Shown: positions 49,401 through 62,539 of the stretch, piece by piece
Layout: each line of letters begins with the position of its first letter
How positions within the stretch are numbered: position 1 is the stretch's first letter
Assembly (NCBI GenBank): GCA_000149265.1
Contig: CH003236.1
Location: 924,564-988,563, forward strand
Direction of reading: 5' to 3'
DNA: 64,000 nt
Source: Ciona savignyi
Taxonomy: Eukaryota; Chordata; Ascidiacea; Phlebobranchia; Cionidae
Made by a program: the position numbers and the translations under genes
Notes under the pieces: generated by a model
Database searches by the model: none
What the model was told of the DNA's origin: nothing
What the model saw: the letters and a program-made list of their open reading frames with translations, nothing else

Positions 49401-52400
49401 AATCTCAGATTGACCGATATTTTAGTTCCTTGATGTGAAATGAAAAGACGCTCAAATGCCCATAAGGTTTGGCTTATTGAATTTTTAAAATCATTGTTGT
49501 TTAATATCCGTTTGTTTATTGAGAGTAGCAACAACATTTTATAAACGCCAATCCAATCTCTTTTCACTCATTGGGGAAAAGCGATTTAAAAATTGTATTA
49601 AACTAAGTTTACTGTGCAAGGCATGCTGGTGCGAAACGACCACCTTTTGCACTGTTGAAATTTCGCTCTACGTCCGTCGTTATGTGGTTGATGCTTGACT
49701 AACATCGCGGAATTTGCGTCCAAAACATCGTTCCCAATCCTCGTACTTGCAAGGTTCTACAGTTTAACTTTAATACCTGATAATACAAAACTCTTAAATA
49801 TTTAATGTCACGTTTCTACAGTTTATAGCAGGCCGTCCACGCCAAGTACAACAATGTCGCACGGTTTACTGGTTACGGATATCCTTAAATTACTCTAAAG
49901 CTGGTTACGGTGGCTTAACTTTTATTCGGCAGGTCGTTTTTACGTTTTGTCCCAAGTTTTCGTCCAAACACGCTGAGGGAAAGATAATTGACCGGATTTT
50001 AGGCCAATTTTCAGACGTGTTCCGTAATTAAAGTCTTCAAAGGAAATTGTGTTAGACTTTTGCATTGCAAATCCAAGTGTCACGGTTCAAGGTCATAGGT
50101 TTTACATGTACCATCTTGTGTCAATAATTACATGTACGGGTTTAAACCTTGGCAGATTCGCACAAATACAGGTGCGAACCATATATCACAATTTGAACGT
50201 TTCGATCAAATCGACAGTCATTTCAATAGATCTAGTAGAAGTTGATAAAACGAATTACTAAAAGAATGTTATTAACACAAACCGTAATACACTTAAGAAT
50301 ATGGCTACATCTATGCTTTGGCCTGTATAAAGCATATATTATCACTGTTTTAATACCGATTTCCTGGGGTATTGGAACATATAAACATAAATGTGTGTTA
50401 TCAAGCCGTGTATGAGATAAAGACACTTACAAAAGTGTTTGACTGCACTTGTTCCATTTTTGTTGGTATCTTCCTAATATAAGTTCTCGAGTAAACAGTT
50501 TTACTCTCTAGTCACTTTTTCTTGATTAATGCTGTGTGTTCAAGAAACGCTCTTTGCTCAGCGAAACCTGTCGACCGCAGAAAAGCTACCGGCACTAGAA
50601 AGGCCAATTTATCAAAGCATCGCGATTGCGTCATTTGTTAGCATTCTGTTGAATTCAAACAACATGACATATATTTCTATTAATCGTGTGGGTTTTAGTG
50701 CAACTGATAATAAAAATTACCTTGTCGTCTGTGTTGGTTCAGACACGACAACTAAAAACACTGGATAAGACATTCACCTTTATATTCTCGCCGTTTTCCA
50801 ACGTTTTAAAACGTATTTAATTGATTCCACATTTTAAGGGTAACAAAATTAAAGTTATAATTAAGTTTTCCTTGGCTATTATTTACCGATTTTTCATCAC
50901 CACGCCTCAACCACATTTTTAACTTTCAGTGTTTACATTTCAGGCATTCTACGCTCTCACGCAAATCCTACGTCATCCAGTGATGTCACGTCAACAGAAT
51001 CGAGGTAAGAACATGACGTAATTAACGAATGACGCCATAAATATGTTAAACGCGCCAAACAATTATATTCCAATTCTCGTGAGGAGATTTAGTGTTTATT
51101 TATGACGTAGTAATTAGAATGCTGTCCGTGATTCGGTGACGCGTCAATTTCTCATTACGTCTTCTGTTTCATTCATTAACTAATTAACAAAAACTCTAGA
51201 CTGTAATTATGTCACGCTTCCCCTTTGTTAAAAACACCAGACTGTTTAATATGGTTGCATTGTGAGTAGACAGACACACAGCAAAAATATTTTTTTATAT
51301 TTAGGACCAGCCATTTTCTATAATTCATTATTGTTTTGCAGTGAAACAGGAAACCAAGATGACGTCGACACGGGTAAGTGATTATGAGTACATCACGTGA
51401 CAGTAGTGCGAACGACACATTTTGATCACACGTTTATACCGACTAACGGAGAAATGACATATTGGGTTAGGTTAGGGGTTACTTCCAATAAAACGAGGAT
51501 AGCGAAATAAATGGACAGCGGCGGTGCCTATATAACCCGGCTGTCCGCCGAGGCTAATGGGCGTAGTCGCTCTAAATGTTTTGACATCGATCGTATAGTA
51601 TATATCAAGCAACTAAATCATTCAATATCTCGTCTGTGCTTTCGTATTGGTAGAACGTTTGTCTCTTATCCAAACAAAAATTCTATAGAAAAGTATAATC
51701 GCCTCGACAATAGATCCACAACAAAAGGGTTTTGAATATATAAGCGAAATTTTACTGGTGTTTCAATAGACCTCAAGAGCGTACGATTCCGGTTCTTTTT
51801 ATTGGTGACTCTTAGTCATAGTAACGGGGGTATAAGTCGGTATGGGATTTTCAAGTCAAGGATCCTTGACCAATATATCCGCCGACTTTTCAAGTCCGTA
51901 TCAAAACAAAGCCTGTTGTTGCAGGCTAGTTTTCTTGTCCAGCATTCCTTCATTTACCGACATAGAATAGCGACATTTTAACTAAGCAACTCGCACATCG
52001 TTAAAACGCCAAACAAATGTACTCCCCTTAATATTCAACTACAGTTTTAAAACAATTCTTTTATTGACTCTTAGAGATAAGAAAAATACTTAATTGTAAA
52101 CATGTAATTACCTCAAGGTCTTCTTGGACATAAAAATTCTAGCTATTAAAAAATAAGGTTAAAGAAGCCCAACACAATGTCAACACACCACAGACACTGT
52201 TACCATTTCAACACATTCCAAAATGCTGTGTTTATAAGAACATTATTAAAGATGTTATCTTTATTTGCAGAGGAGAGAGACCCACATCTGAGAATTATTG
52301 GGCAAATGGACGACCAGCAAATGTTTTCTGGAGAGGAGGTGAAATTTCGCTGCAGAGTGGACGCTTGGCCGAACAATAACATCCAGTACACCTGGTATGT

Positions 52401-55400
52401 CAAATATTTGTTAGTTTGATTTATTCGTTTAGCTTCCCCGAAATTCTGTTGTAAATTCGTCTTGTTAAATTTTGTTTTGATATGCAAGTTTTAAAACAAC
52501 AATATGTCTATTAATGTCGCCATGGTAATGGCCTAAAGCGTGAATATTTTATTTAAGTTTTTGCCACAATAAAGCGATTTGAAATCGTGTAAACTTTAAG
52601 TATCATTTTAAGTCATTTAATTGCAGTCAAGACTTCGACATTAAAAGTGGTTAAATCAGCTGTAAAATCGAAGTTTTGATCTACGAAAAATTCCTAACTC
52701 CGTAATGGCAAGATTAAACGTCTGCCCATAAACCCTACAATCAACGATTAATTATCGGAAATAGACAGTTCCCTTCCTATATTTCACAACGTTAAGTCAC
52801 GATTTCACCTCAATGAGTATCATGTAGTTTTAAATTGCATCTATTGTACCATTGTAGTGGAATCGTAAACTATAGCCCACACAAGAAATGACCAAGTGTT
52901 GACGTCACACACATCGCAATTAAAACGGTTACAATCCGTTACAAAAACAAAAGCGGAGGGATGGCGTCGTCTTAGTGACTTTCTCCAACCGAATTATTGT
53001 CAATCTGTGCAGTGTATTGCATATCTGACCGAAACTGTTTTGTTAAATTGACTAAATACTATTGATTATGTGTGAATATGGCGGTTAAAAAAAGTTGTGT
53101 GCGGCAAGTGTTTTTTTACTTCAGAAGCTTTCAGATCTATAATATTGCAATGTTCCCTGCTAGGTATCGAAACAACTACCCGATTAATTTGGAGGAAGAA
53201 CCAAGAATCTCAATCTCAAGCAAACCATCAGGCTCGCGGCTTAGAATCAGAAACCTCCTGACAACCGACAGCGGGACCTACATGTGTGAAGCATCTAACA
53301 GAGAACGAAGAGCTTCTACCAAGGCCAGACTTTCCGTCTCATTTAGTAAGTTTGAATCATATCCATAACATTTAAAAACTCGGAAAGGAAAACACATTAG
53401 TAGTAATGAAGATAATTTTTATGCTTTGTACTGGTACTCCCCCAATAATATTTTCACTCCATATACAGCGCAGAATTATAGAAAATAGCCTGTTTCTTTA
53501 AGTAATTAATAAGGTTTTGAACTTTTTTTACCATAAAGTGTTCTCCTTCGCGAATGATTGAAAGAATTTGGTTCAGTTTGTGTGTGCCCATTTCCCCTGT
53601 TGTTATATAGCTTATGTCTAAGCTCAAAGGGTACTTTCAGAAGTTTTTCAACACCTTCCCCTACCCATCTACACCAAAAACTTAAGACCAAAGCACCCAC
53701 TTTCTCTTGCCAAAGGGACCGAATATTAACACGGTTCGCTGGGACCCAACCAGCAACTGTACAGCGACATAACTTAGCTTTTATTTTCAGCTTTATTTGT
53801 TCTGTTGATATTTAAAAAAAGGTATCTCTTATACAATAGCAATTGAATTATTTGCTTAATGAACAAAAAGACATCCCCATATAAACACACTTATTTATGG
53901 TTGTACACAAGAACTTCTAAATAAAAGCCACATGCAAACATAATCACTAAAACAAAATACATCCCTGGTGACAGGTATACAGGTTAAACGTTCAAAATAA
54001 TTGAGAATAAAATTTTTAAAAGATTAGATTTTTCGTTTTAAGTTTTGATGTTTTTTCGTGATTCGCCAAGACTGTTATTTGAGTACCCCAAACTTTATAA
54101 TATCCCAAACAAAGCGGTTTGGTTTGTCTCTGTCGACATTTCTAATCCTGATAGTTAGATTAACTCGTCAAGTGAGTGATAGGTTGTTTCCGACACTTAA
54201 CATTACCCAGCACCGATTTTTAATTGTTTATTCGCCATTTCTTTAAATCTTAAATCTCTATTGGGGTTTAAAATATATAAAATATTGAAATTCGACTTGA
54301 CTAACTAATCTTTTGTTTAGGTCTTCCCCCGCAAGATGGCCATAAAACGTAAGTTGTTTTCAAATTCTTTAAGATATGTGTAACATATATACTTATATAT
54401 ACTTGCCTGAGTAAATTTTAAAAAGTTTGCAATAAAAAAACGAGTGAAATAACACCCTGCAACTAACTTTTTCTTTGGTAATTTTACAATTTGTGGTCTT
54501 CGCCCCCAAACTAAATTATTTCTTTAATCTCCAGGAAAATACCACAAGGGAAATGTGAAACTTACGCTGGTCAGGCTTGTCGCTCGCTTTTGGATGGCAG
54601 AAGTATCTACGTTGATCCTTTTTTAACCCAGTCACAAATGGAACAAGAAATTAAAACTGCCCTCCAGCATATAAGTGAGTTTTTAAATTGTTTCATTATA
54701 AACCCCTTTAGTATATATTTGTACATACATCATTGTTGATTAGCACCCCGCCGACGGATTTGCTTCAAGTCCATATACGTTTGTTTACAAACCAGTTCCT
54801 CTTAGCACACACTGTTCACCTGATCCTCATTCACGATGCATTGTGTTTTTCAGTGAACAACGACTTCGTTTCCGAGCAATGCAAGCGATACGCTTTCCCA
54901 GCGTTTTGCTCTTTTGTATTCGCCCCATGCAATCTACGTATCGATGACATCAGCGGTAAGAAGAAAGCTAAACCAGTGAAGCTGTGCAGAGAGGATTGCG
55001 AACTCATGAAATACGACGTCTGCAGAAACGAATTTCTCAACAGTGCAGTTGATCCATTTCTAGAGGTGTGTGCTTTTACTACTTGTGGCAAGGTGGTTTC
55101 TATTTAAATGGTGTACGTACCAACTTTTTTGATTCCCCCAAAATAGCTTGCCTTTTAATATTAAAATCAAAGTTCCAATTAAGCACTGAGATAAAATGGC
55201 TTATTTACCAGAAAATCTTCCAATCTGCGAACTGTACGGACCTCCCACGCACGACATCGCGTGGCGCGGATTGCACCAAAGTGGGCTTACCAGCATCCAG
55301 TAACAAGGCACATACTTGCTACAACGACACCGGCACGGCGTACAGGGGCGTCGATAGATTCACTCAAACTGGGAAAGTTTGCCAAGCATGGCCAACCTCT

Positions 55401-58400
55401 ATGGTTGCAGAAGTAAGTAGAATTCATAGTTTAAACATGTAGTTTTATCATAGACGTGAAGGGTGTACATATTTACATCTTGGAAGATAATATAACAATA
55501 AGATTTCTATAATAATAAAACAACAAGATTTCTTTAAAAAACAGTTAAACACAACAACATTTTTTTCTCACAGTACCCTGAATTAGCCGGCGGTCATAAC
55601 TTCTGCCGAAACCCCGGGAATGAAATGTCACAGCCGTGGTGCTATACTGACCAAAGGCATTCCACCATGCAACTTTGTGACATTGAAAAATGCAGTAAGT
55701 AGATCGTTTCAACAGAACTTTTCCTTTTTTTTTATTCAATAACTTTTGAATGCTGGTATAAATATGTCTTTTCCAACTTGCCCAGACATCTCTCCAATAT
55801 AATCGTGCCGAAGTGACGTTCTACTTTAACCCTACTGCCCATTTGCTCAGGTACGCCCTCCAAAGGCTCGGACATGCTTATGATTCTTATCCCGAGCATC
55901 GCGATTCCATTTATCATCGGGTGCATCGCCGTCGCCTTTTGTATTTGCCGACGTAAGAAGCGCGGGGATTCCCCAGAACATAAACCATCCCAAGACGCGC
56001 AAGGAAAATTAATGAAAATGTCTCAACTGACTGTTAGAACGGTTGGTCAATTTGCGGATTTTATATTATATTGAAATTATTTCTTATTTACAACGTAATT
56101 TGCCATTGTACTGTTCTGTAGGTTGTTGTTTAATATTCACTAATTTTAAAATATTTTTGGAAAATTACATATTCGTTGTAATGAATAATAGTTACTTTAT
56201 TATTGCGTATTTACGACCTATTGGAGTTACATGTCATTTTCCCACCTAACCCAAAGCAAATATACAGCTGAAACTACCCCAACTTGGCGCCATGTCAGTC
56301 CACCTGCTGGGTGATATGGGTGACGGGCAATTCGGGAAAGTCTACAAAGCGAAGATTCTGCCGAACCCTCATTACAACACCAACTCTGCCGTGAGTGACG
56401 CATCTCTATTGCATTTCTGTAAATAGAAAACTCAAAATAGGGAATTCCTCGTCGGACGTATTATAACAATTTAAACCGTTGTATGTGAACGGAAGGTTTT
56501 GCCCTTCTGTTATAAAGCAGACTTATGATTCCTGCAACTATAATCAGTGGATCTGTTTTTAGCATTTCTTATTATACTTGAAATACATTTACCGGTGATG
56601 GTTGCAAGTACCTGTACTAATACTAATCAATAACCATCCAGGCCGCTGTCAAGACTCTCCGAGACAACGCACTTCCTTCTCAAGTTGACGAGTTTAACCG
56701 AGAAATTGAAATTTACACCGATCTTCAAAATGAAAACGTCGCTTGTCTTAAAGTAGGTTTTAGGTGTAAGACCAATGTTTTTTTCACATTTGTGTTTCGG
56801 CGCAAGAAACATATTTTTGTCGCATTTTTGTGTTATTTTGCGAGGATAACAGACCAAAAATGTTCTACTTATGTCCAAATGGCTAGGGTTTCAATTTCGA
56901 TGCATAACATGGCTTACACTTTTATGACAATAAGTTTAATGGCAATTGCTGGGTTCCAAATGGGCTGCAATAAATTTAAGTAACAATAATTGATTAGTAT
57001 ATTCCACAGTGTAACTATGACGTGCATGCAGCGTATACCCATCTTCTGTTATGTTGCCTCTTTATTTAATATGTCATTGAAATTATGTAACTTTTCCATT
57101 TTTAAAGAAAATAAAAAAATATACATTTGCCGTATTGCACCACCAATACTCACAACCATATTATCTTTCGCAGGCCACAGTGGTTCAGCCCAATCTTCGA
57201 TGCATGGTCTTCGAATACACCGATGGAGTTGACCTCCATGAATACCTCGTCCTGCATTCCCCACAAGCCGACTTCGCTAAACCTCCAAGCAGCGCCAGCA
57301 GTCACGCTTCATCGACCATAGAGCACACTGATTTTATCAGGATGGCAATACAGGTTGGATGCATAGCTTAAATATCATTCGTAAGAATTACATTTAGATC
57401 CCTTGCAATGTATGTTTAACATATCTTAGCTATCCCTATTCGATGAGTACAGGTTTTCTCCTAAAAAATAAACTAAATGCATAATAGTTATTATCAATCA
57501 AAATCTTGTCACTCAAATTTCATTAAAACAACTTTCCAAAGTATCGATGAATAAAATACCAATCCTTTATAATCAATAATACATATACCCTTATTCAAAC
57601 AGAATCACCATAACAAAAGCGACACTCTTTTTCTACCAGGTTGCAAATGGAATGGAATATTTAACTCGAAACAACTTTATCCACCGCGACTTGTCGGCCC
57701 GTAACGTGTTGGTTTGTGGCAACCTCGATTTGAAGATCTGTAACCTCGGAGTGATCCGGGATTCCTATCTTTCGTGTTACTACAGGAATCCACAGGGTGG
57801 ACAGATGCTTCCCATCAGGTATTATTCATTTGTAATATCTGTTTTTATAACACACTGGAGCTCTAATAACCAGATTGTTGGCAGTTATATTTTTGACGAA
57901 TCTCGATGTTTTTAAGTAATTTACCTCAATAAGAAATCCATGTTTCCATCTGTGCCAATCTTCCAGAGTCTAAACTATATATCTTTATTGACAAATTAAC
58001 TCCGAGCACACTCGCACCTGCAAGAAGTGTTTAAACATTACATTCATTTGCAGATGGATGGCCCCAGAATCGATCCACAGTTGGCAGTTTTCCGACAAGA
58101 GCGCGGTTTGGTCGTTTGGGGTTCTGTTGTGGGAAATGTTCAGCTTCGGGTTACAACCTTACTGCGGCTACAGCAACCACGAGGTAAGAAAGCAAGTTTG
58201 TTATATTTGGTCGGTTAGCTGTTTACATTGTAGGCATCATGCCTATAACATGTAAGCAAGGTTTTCACATTATAATTGTAACCGATGAATTCCAGGTGTT
58301 GGACATGATCAGCAGACGACAGTTACTCACCTGTCCTGACCAATGTCCAGCCAAGGTATATTCGCTCATGCACGAATGTTGGTGTGGACAACCAAACCAA

Positions 58401-59761
58401 AGACCAAGTTTCAAGGTAAACAAATTCCCCGGTTTATTGTCTGTATTACATGTGTTTTTTTGTATAATTTTGAGTCCCATAATTAATATAAAGTTAAAAT
58501 ATGAAGAAATTTAGACAACAACAAAATAAGATTTTTCTGCATAATACTTTTATCTTATTAAAAGCGTTTTTGTTGTTTTATAAACCTGTATTTTATTATT
58601 TTTTAAATTACGATAAAAAATCAACCCATAGGAGCTTCTATCGAAACTACAAGGCTGGGAAGGTTCCAGCACGACCAGAGTCACCTCGCACTTGGCACAA
58701 GGCATACACCGGCAACTGACCAATGTCATCAAGGAGGGAAACGAATATTCACATTTTCCACCTCAAGCCAGCAGTGTGTAAGTTGATTTTGTCCAGTTTA
58801 TAGCAATCTACGCGTCATTTTAATTCGACAATTCCATTTTATTGTTATATTTTGGTGATTTCTATTTAATGTCATAACTTGAGTTCACTCTGAAAGAGAA
58901 ACTTAACATTTCTATGCAACTGACTAACCCCACGTATGTTGCAGTGGAGGAAGCAGCGGAATCACCTACAGTTCTGCCATCCCAGCCCCAACCCCCTCCC
59001 CACCCCCGCAGTTCGTGGGGACTTTCGCCCCGCCCTGTTCGTCCGCATCCACGTTTATGACGTCACAGCCAATACCGCCGAACGTGAGCCCCTCGTCGCA
59101 GCAATATTTCTCCTCACCCGCTACCACTGTTTCCTACCCCAATCAATATAACCCCTACCAAGCCCCACCTTACCCTCCGCAAGCTTACCAAGGGAATTAC
59201 CCCCCACCCACAAGTCAAAACTACCAGTCTAACCCAATGCAACAAAGAAGACCCCAACAGTACAGACAAGGACCACCATCACACACCAGCAGCAGCAGCT
59301 GTACTTCATCCGGCAGAGACCAATACCCACCACACCCAAGATACTCCCAGAATCACAGTGATAATTACCAGGACGGATACAACTACCAATCGCGTCCCCA
59401 GCCGCCCTTTTCAGGACACGTGAAACGACCACTAAGTGGCGTAATTGAGGACGTGGACGACAACGAGCATTTAAAAGAGGAATATTATCAAAACCAAAGT
59501 CTCTTGCCACAGAACAACAAGTCAATAAAATCACAGGATAGTTCAAATGTGACATCGCCGTCTTCCGGACAACACCTTCTCGAAGCCGATTCGTCCGATA
59601 TGTCCACTGCTAGCGCTAAAGCGACATCTTGTGACTCCGGTCTTCCAGTAGACGACGATAGTCACGGAGCTGATCCGAAAACCCCAATGGTGTCGCGTGG
59701 GGGACAAAGAGTGACGGTAAAGACCCCCCAACGTGTCCAAACACCAAGAAAATTCACCTGA
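46486..59761 (+). CDS. ROR-family receptor tyrosine kinase-like protein, downstream copy (probable pseudokinase)
   Basis: Nineteen exons: 46486-46537, 50944-51004, 51342-51373, 52271-52394, 53164-53345, 54321-54348, 54535-54674, 54854-55065, 55212-55412, 55574-55694, 55851-56041, 56268-56390, 56642-56752, 57174-57353, 57640-57818, 58054-58183, 58296-58415, 58632-58777 and 58945-59761 (1049 aa). Domains: signal peptide (CLLVLLLC), Ig (about 50-150), Frizzled CRD (163-277), kringle (about 300-385), transmembrane segment (about 391-412, then RRKK), kinase (about 460-745) and a 270-residue Pro/Ser/Gln-rich tail like that of vertebrate ROR2. The P-loop GDGQFGKV, lysine (AAVK) and HRDLSARN are present. 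DFG is NLG and the subdomain IX Asp is Ala. The donor after exon 11 is the weak GTTGGT at 56042; a GTTAGA 9 bases earlier would also keep phase. It is the tandem paralogue of 22972-41627, with the same exon phases throughout. Confidence 0.9.
58025..58411 (+). repeat. Gene-conversion tract, member 2 (ROR downstream copy)
   Basis: Partner of 40524-40910. Similarity starts in the intron 29 bases before the acceptor and stops four bases before the end of the second exon, where PSFT in one copy becomes PSFK in the other. Direction of transfer cannot be told from this window alone. Confidence 0.9.
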
Positions 59762-62457
59762 ATCCTTTAAAGTCTACGTGAATTCGATCCAAAGGAATAA
59801 AAGAATCAAGCGGTGGCATAGCTGAACAAAATGCGACGTCAGAGGGGGATGATGTCACGAACAGCGTCAAAACAAAGGCATCGAGATTTCGAGCCGATTA
59901 ATTCAAAATAATCTTGTACCTATTTACCATAATGCGACCTGGCCCGTGCAGGAAACGTTATATATTTCTTTCTAACCCATTTGCTAACTTTCAATACGAA
60001 TCGATTCAAAATGTTAAACTTGCCGATTAAATGTGTTGAAATCAGTTTTACCAACTATTTTGTACAAACCTGAAAATATGGTTGAATCTACTGCCAAATT
60101 TGACGGAAGCTCTTTAGGCTGAACAGAGTTTATCACTGTGGGGGTGTCGTCAGTTCATTGTAACTAACTATTAATTAATAAAGTAACTGAACCAATCGTT
60201 TTACCGAGTTAGTTATTTCTACCCGGGTTTTAAGTATGCAGATATATATTCGTTTTGCACCAACGAAAGAAAACAGTACTAAATATATTTATAGTATGGA
60301 AAGCAACTGTTTTGCACCAGCAATTAAGAATTAAGGCACTAAAAACGAAAAAAATGCACAAATGGAATGATTAAAGATGGCGTTCTGCCAATTAAATTGA
60401 ATCTTCTGCGCGGGCGGACATGATTTGAGGTGGAGTATCTATGGTATGCAAATGAGTGCTCATTTTTAGTTGTGAGAAAACCTTGCGTCTTATGATAGGA
60501 TTTTGGGTATCAGCTATTTTCATTAGGTCAGTTTCTATTGAAGATAAATACAGAATAGTTGGTAAACGCCTCTTTTTTAAGCGAGCTCCTAAACCAAACC
60601 TTCATTTAGTGTGTTTCCTTCTTTTGCTGCGATTTGTTCAATCCGGATATTAACGTTTGTGTGAATGAGTGATTTATCAATATCCTGGACGGGTTGAAAA
60701 TCGAAACAATCGGAAAATGAGTGCGTCACAGGTATGTGTAGAGAGTGTAAGCGAGTAGCTAAGCGTAAATATCACACCTCTTCCACCTACGTTCAAATAG
60801 CTTTTAGAATATCCTGTGGTCTGGCTGGATGTTGAGTACGTGGAAAGTGAAGTAGATTTAAACTGGCAGAATCAATTGAGTTGTTTACTCGGTAAAATGG
60901 TAAAAGTTAAAAGAAACTATATAGACACAGCACCAATTTAAACGTGTGGTATAGCCTGTTAGGTCCGGGTCTGTCTGTGTGCCAAGTGGCAGGGCTTTCA
61001 CAAAGTGATTATTTATGCAGGTTGTCTTAACAACCAAAGTCGCGAATAAGATAACTAAAGGTAAAATGGAATTAACTTGGTCTACACAAGTGAAAATTCA
61101 AGAAAAGTTTATTCTGTTGTATTTTGCAGAAGAGAGTTGTTTAGCATGTGGGTGGTGTTAACGAAGGTAGTTGACCGTTATAGCGAACCACTGATAATCT
61201 AAATTGGTTTTGAAGGAATCATACAGCAGCGAGTCATGGTTTCGCGTATAGCTGCCGGAAATTAAGAAAGTACGTGTTGGGCTGCTGGAAAGTAATACAT
61301 TGTTTGGATTCAAGACTGTATTTATTTTACTTATTTTTGTTACTGTTTCGGGGAAGCATTAAAAAGTTCGGTACTTGTGGCATTTAAGGAAACCAAACAA
61401 CATTCGATGAAACATACCAACGTAACTATAGAAATTGGAGTGTCCCAGAGTAATTGGAGTGTCTGACTATTACGTTCAAGTTAAATGGTGTTACTCCGAC
61501 GCTTTTGTCCAATACAGTATTAGTGGTGTTTAACGTCGAAATCAATACGAATTATCCATCAAGTCGTGTTAACTGGGTACTGTCATGGGAATATAAATAT
61601 ATACTAGGCCTCCCAGGTGTAGAACGTATATGGAACATTGTGAAAATAAATTATAGCAACTTAAACATTTAACATATTATAGCATTTTAAAGTTTTAAGG
61701 AACTATATCACAGTAACCTAAGTATCTTCACCTTGTTATTAGCTACAATCGTTATATCAACGCTAAAAGGTTATTTTGCTATTTGGACGTATATACAGAA
61801 AGTTCCAATTTCATGGATTATTTTTACATATCGTTTGCAGAACGCAGGCACAATTCATAGCGCTATTTTAGAACTGACTACATAAGCTGCATGGAAATGT
61901 TACGGTGATACATCAAACTATTCGTACTTTATTATCAGTTACAAGTACATCGGTCACGCATGTACCCGAAACCAGTAGTCAGTGTTTATGACTCAGGTGA
62001 CTTGAAGTTAACCAAAACTCTCCAGCTGTGTACTTTCGTACGAGTTGAGCGTGGGCGAGCGTAAAATACAGACAGAAACTACAGCGTTTGCACTCTTTCG
62101 TTTAGGACAGTTCGAAGGGAAAGTTAAATTTCACAGGCTGTAGGCCTACTGTAACTATTAAAACACCCATCTAACATGTAAACAATTTGAAGTTTAAAAG
62201 TAGTATAGATAGGTCTAGAACTAGACTTTCAATAATACGTTCGACTAAATCTGTTTGGTAAACTTTCCTCGATAGGAGACTTCTCCCGATTGTGTAAATA
62301 TTTGAGCTATGATTTAGTATTTGCTGACATGCAATTTAGGTACCAAGTGAGGATAAGATTTCATGTATTGTTACTATATTATTATATAACAGTTCTTGAT
62401 TATTAACTGTTTAGAATTAGCCATTTACTGAAACCTAGTGATTACCAATTTGTGATT
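59762..62457. other. 3' flank of the downstream ROR gene and intergenic DNA
   Basis: Candidate AATAAA hexamers lie at 59796-59801 and 60177-60182. The rest has short open frames only (for example 61454-61672), with no recognisable domain or splice partners. Confidence 0.5.
59796..59801 (+). other. Candidate polyadenylation signal AATAAA of the downstream ROR gene
   Basis: It lies 35 bases after the TGA stop. A second AATAAA at 60177-60182 would give a 3' UTR of about 430 bases. Which one is used cannot be told from sequence. Confidence 0.35.
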
Positions 62458-62539
62458 ATGGCGGTAACAGAAGATGACAATTACATTCAAGTTCTTGAAT
62501 CGAATGATGCCGAAAACGGACATTTGCTTTCTGTACCGG
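62458..62539 (+). CDS. Possible first coding exon of an unidentified gene running off the right edge
   Basis: The ATG at 62458 is in a good context (ATTATGG). It opens 27 codons beginning MAVTEDDNYIQVLESNDAEN and ends at a GTATGTG donor in phase 1. The acidic start looks like a cytosolic or membrane-protein N-terminus, not a signal peptide. A phase-compatible 15-base microexon candidate lies at 63825-63839 (TTTGCAG before, GTGAGA after), but it is speculative. No family is recognised. Chance occurrence remains possible. Confidence 0.35.

Noticed and set aside
59229-59555. 108-codon open frame on the minus strand
   Set aside because: It is exactly antisense to the Pro/Gln-rich last exon of the downstream ROR gene; low-complexity coding sequence often leaves the opposite strand open.
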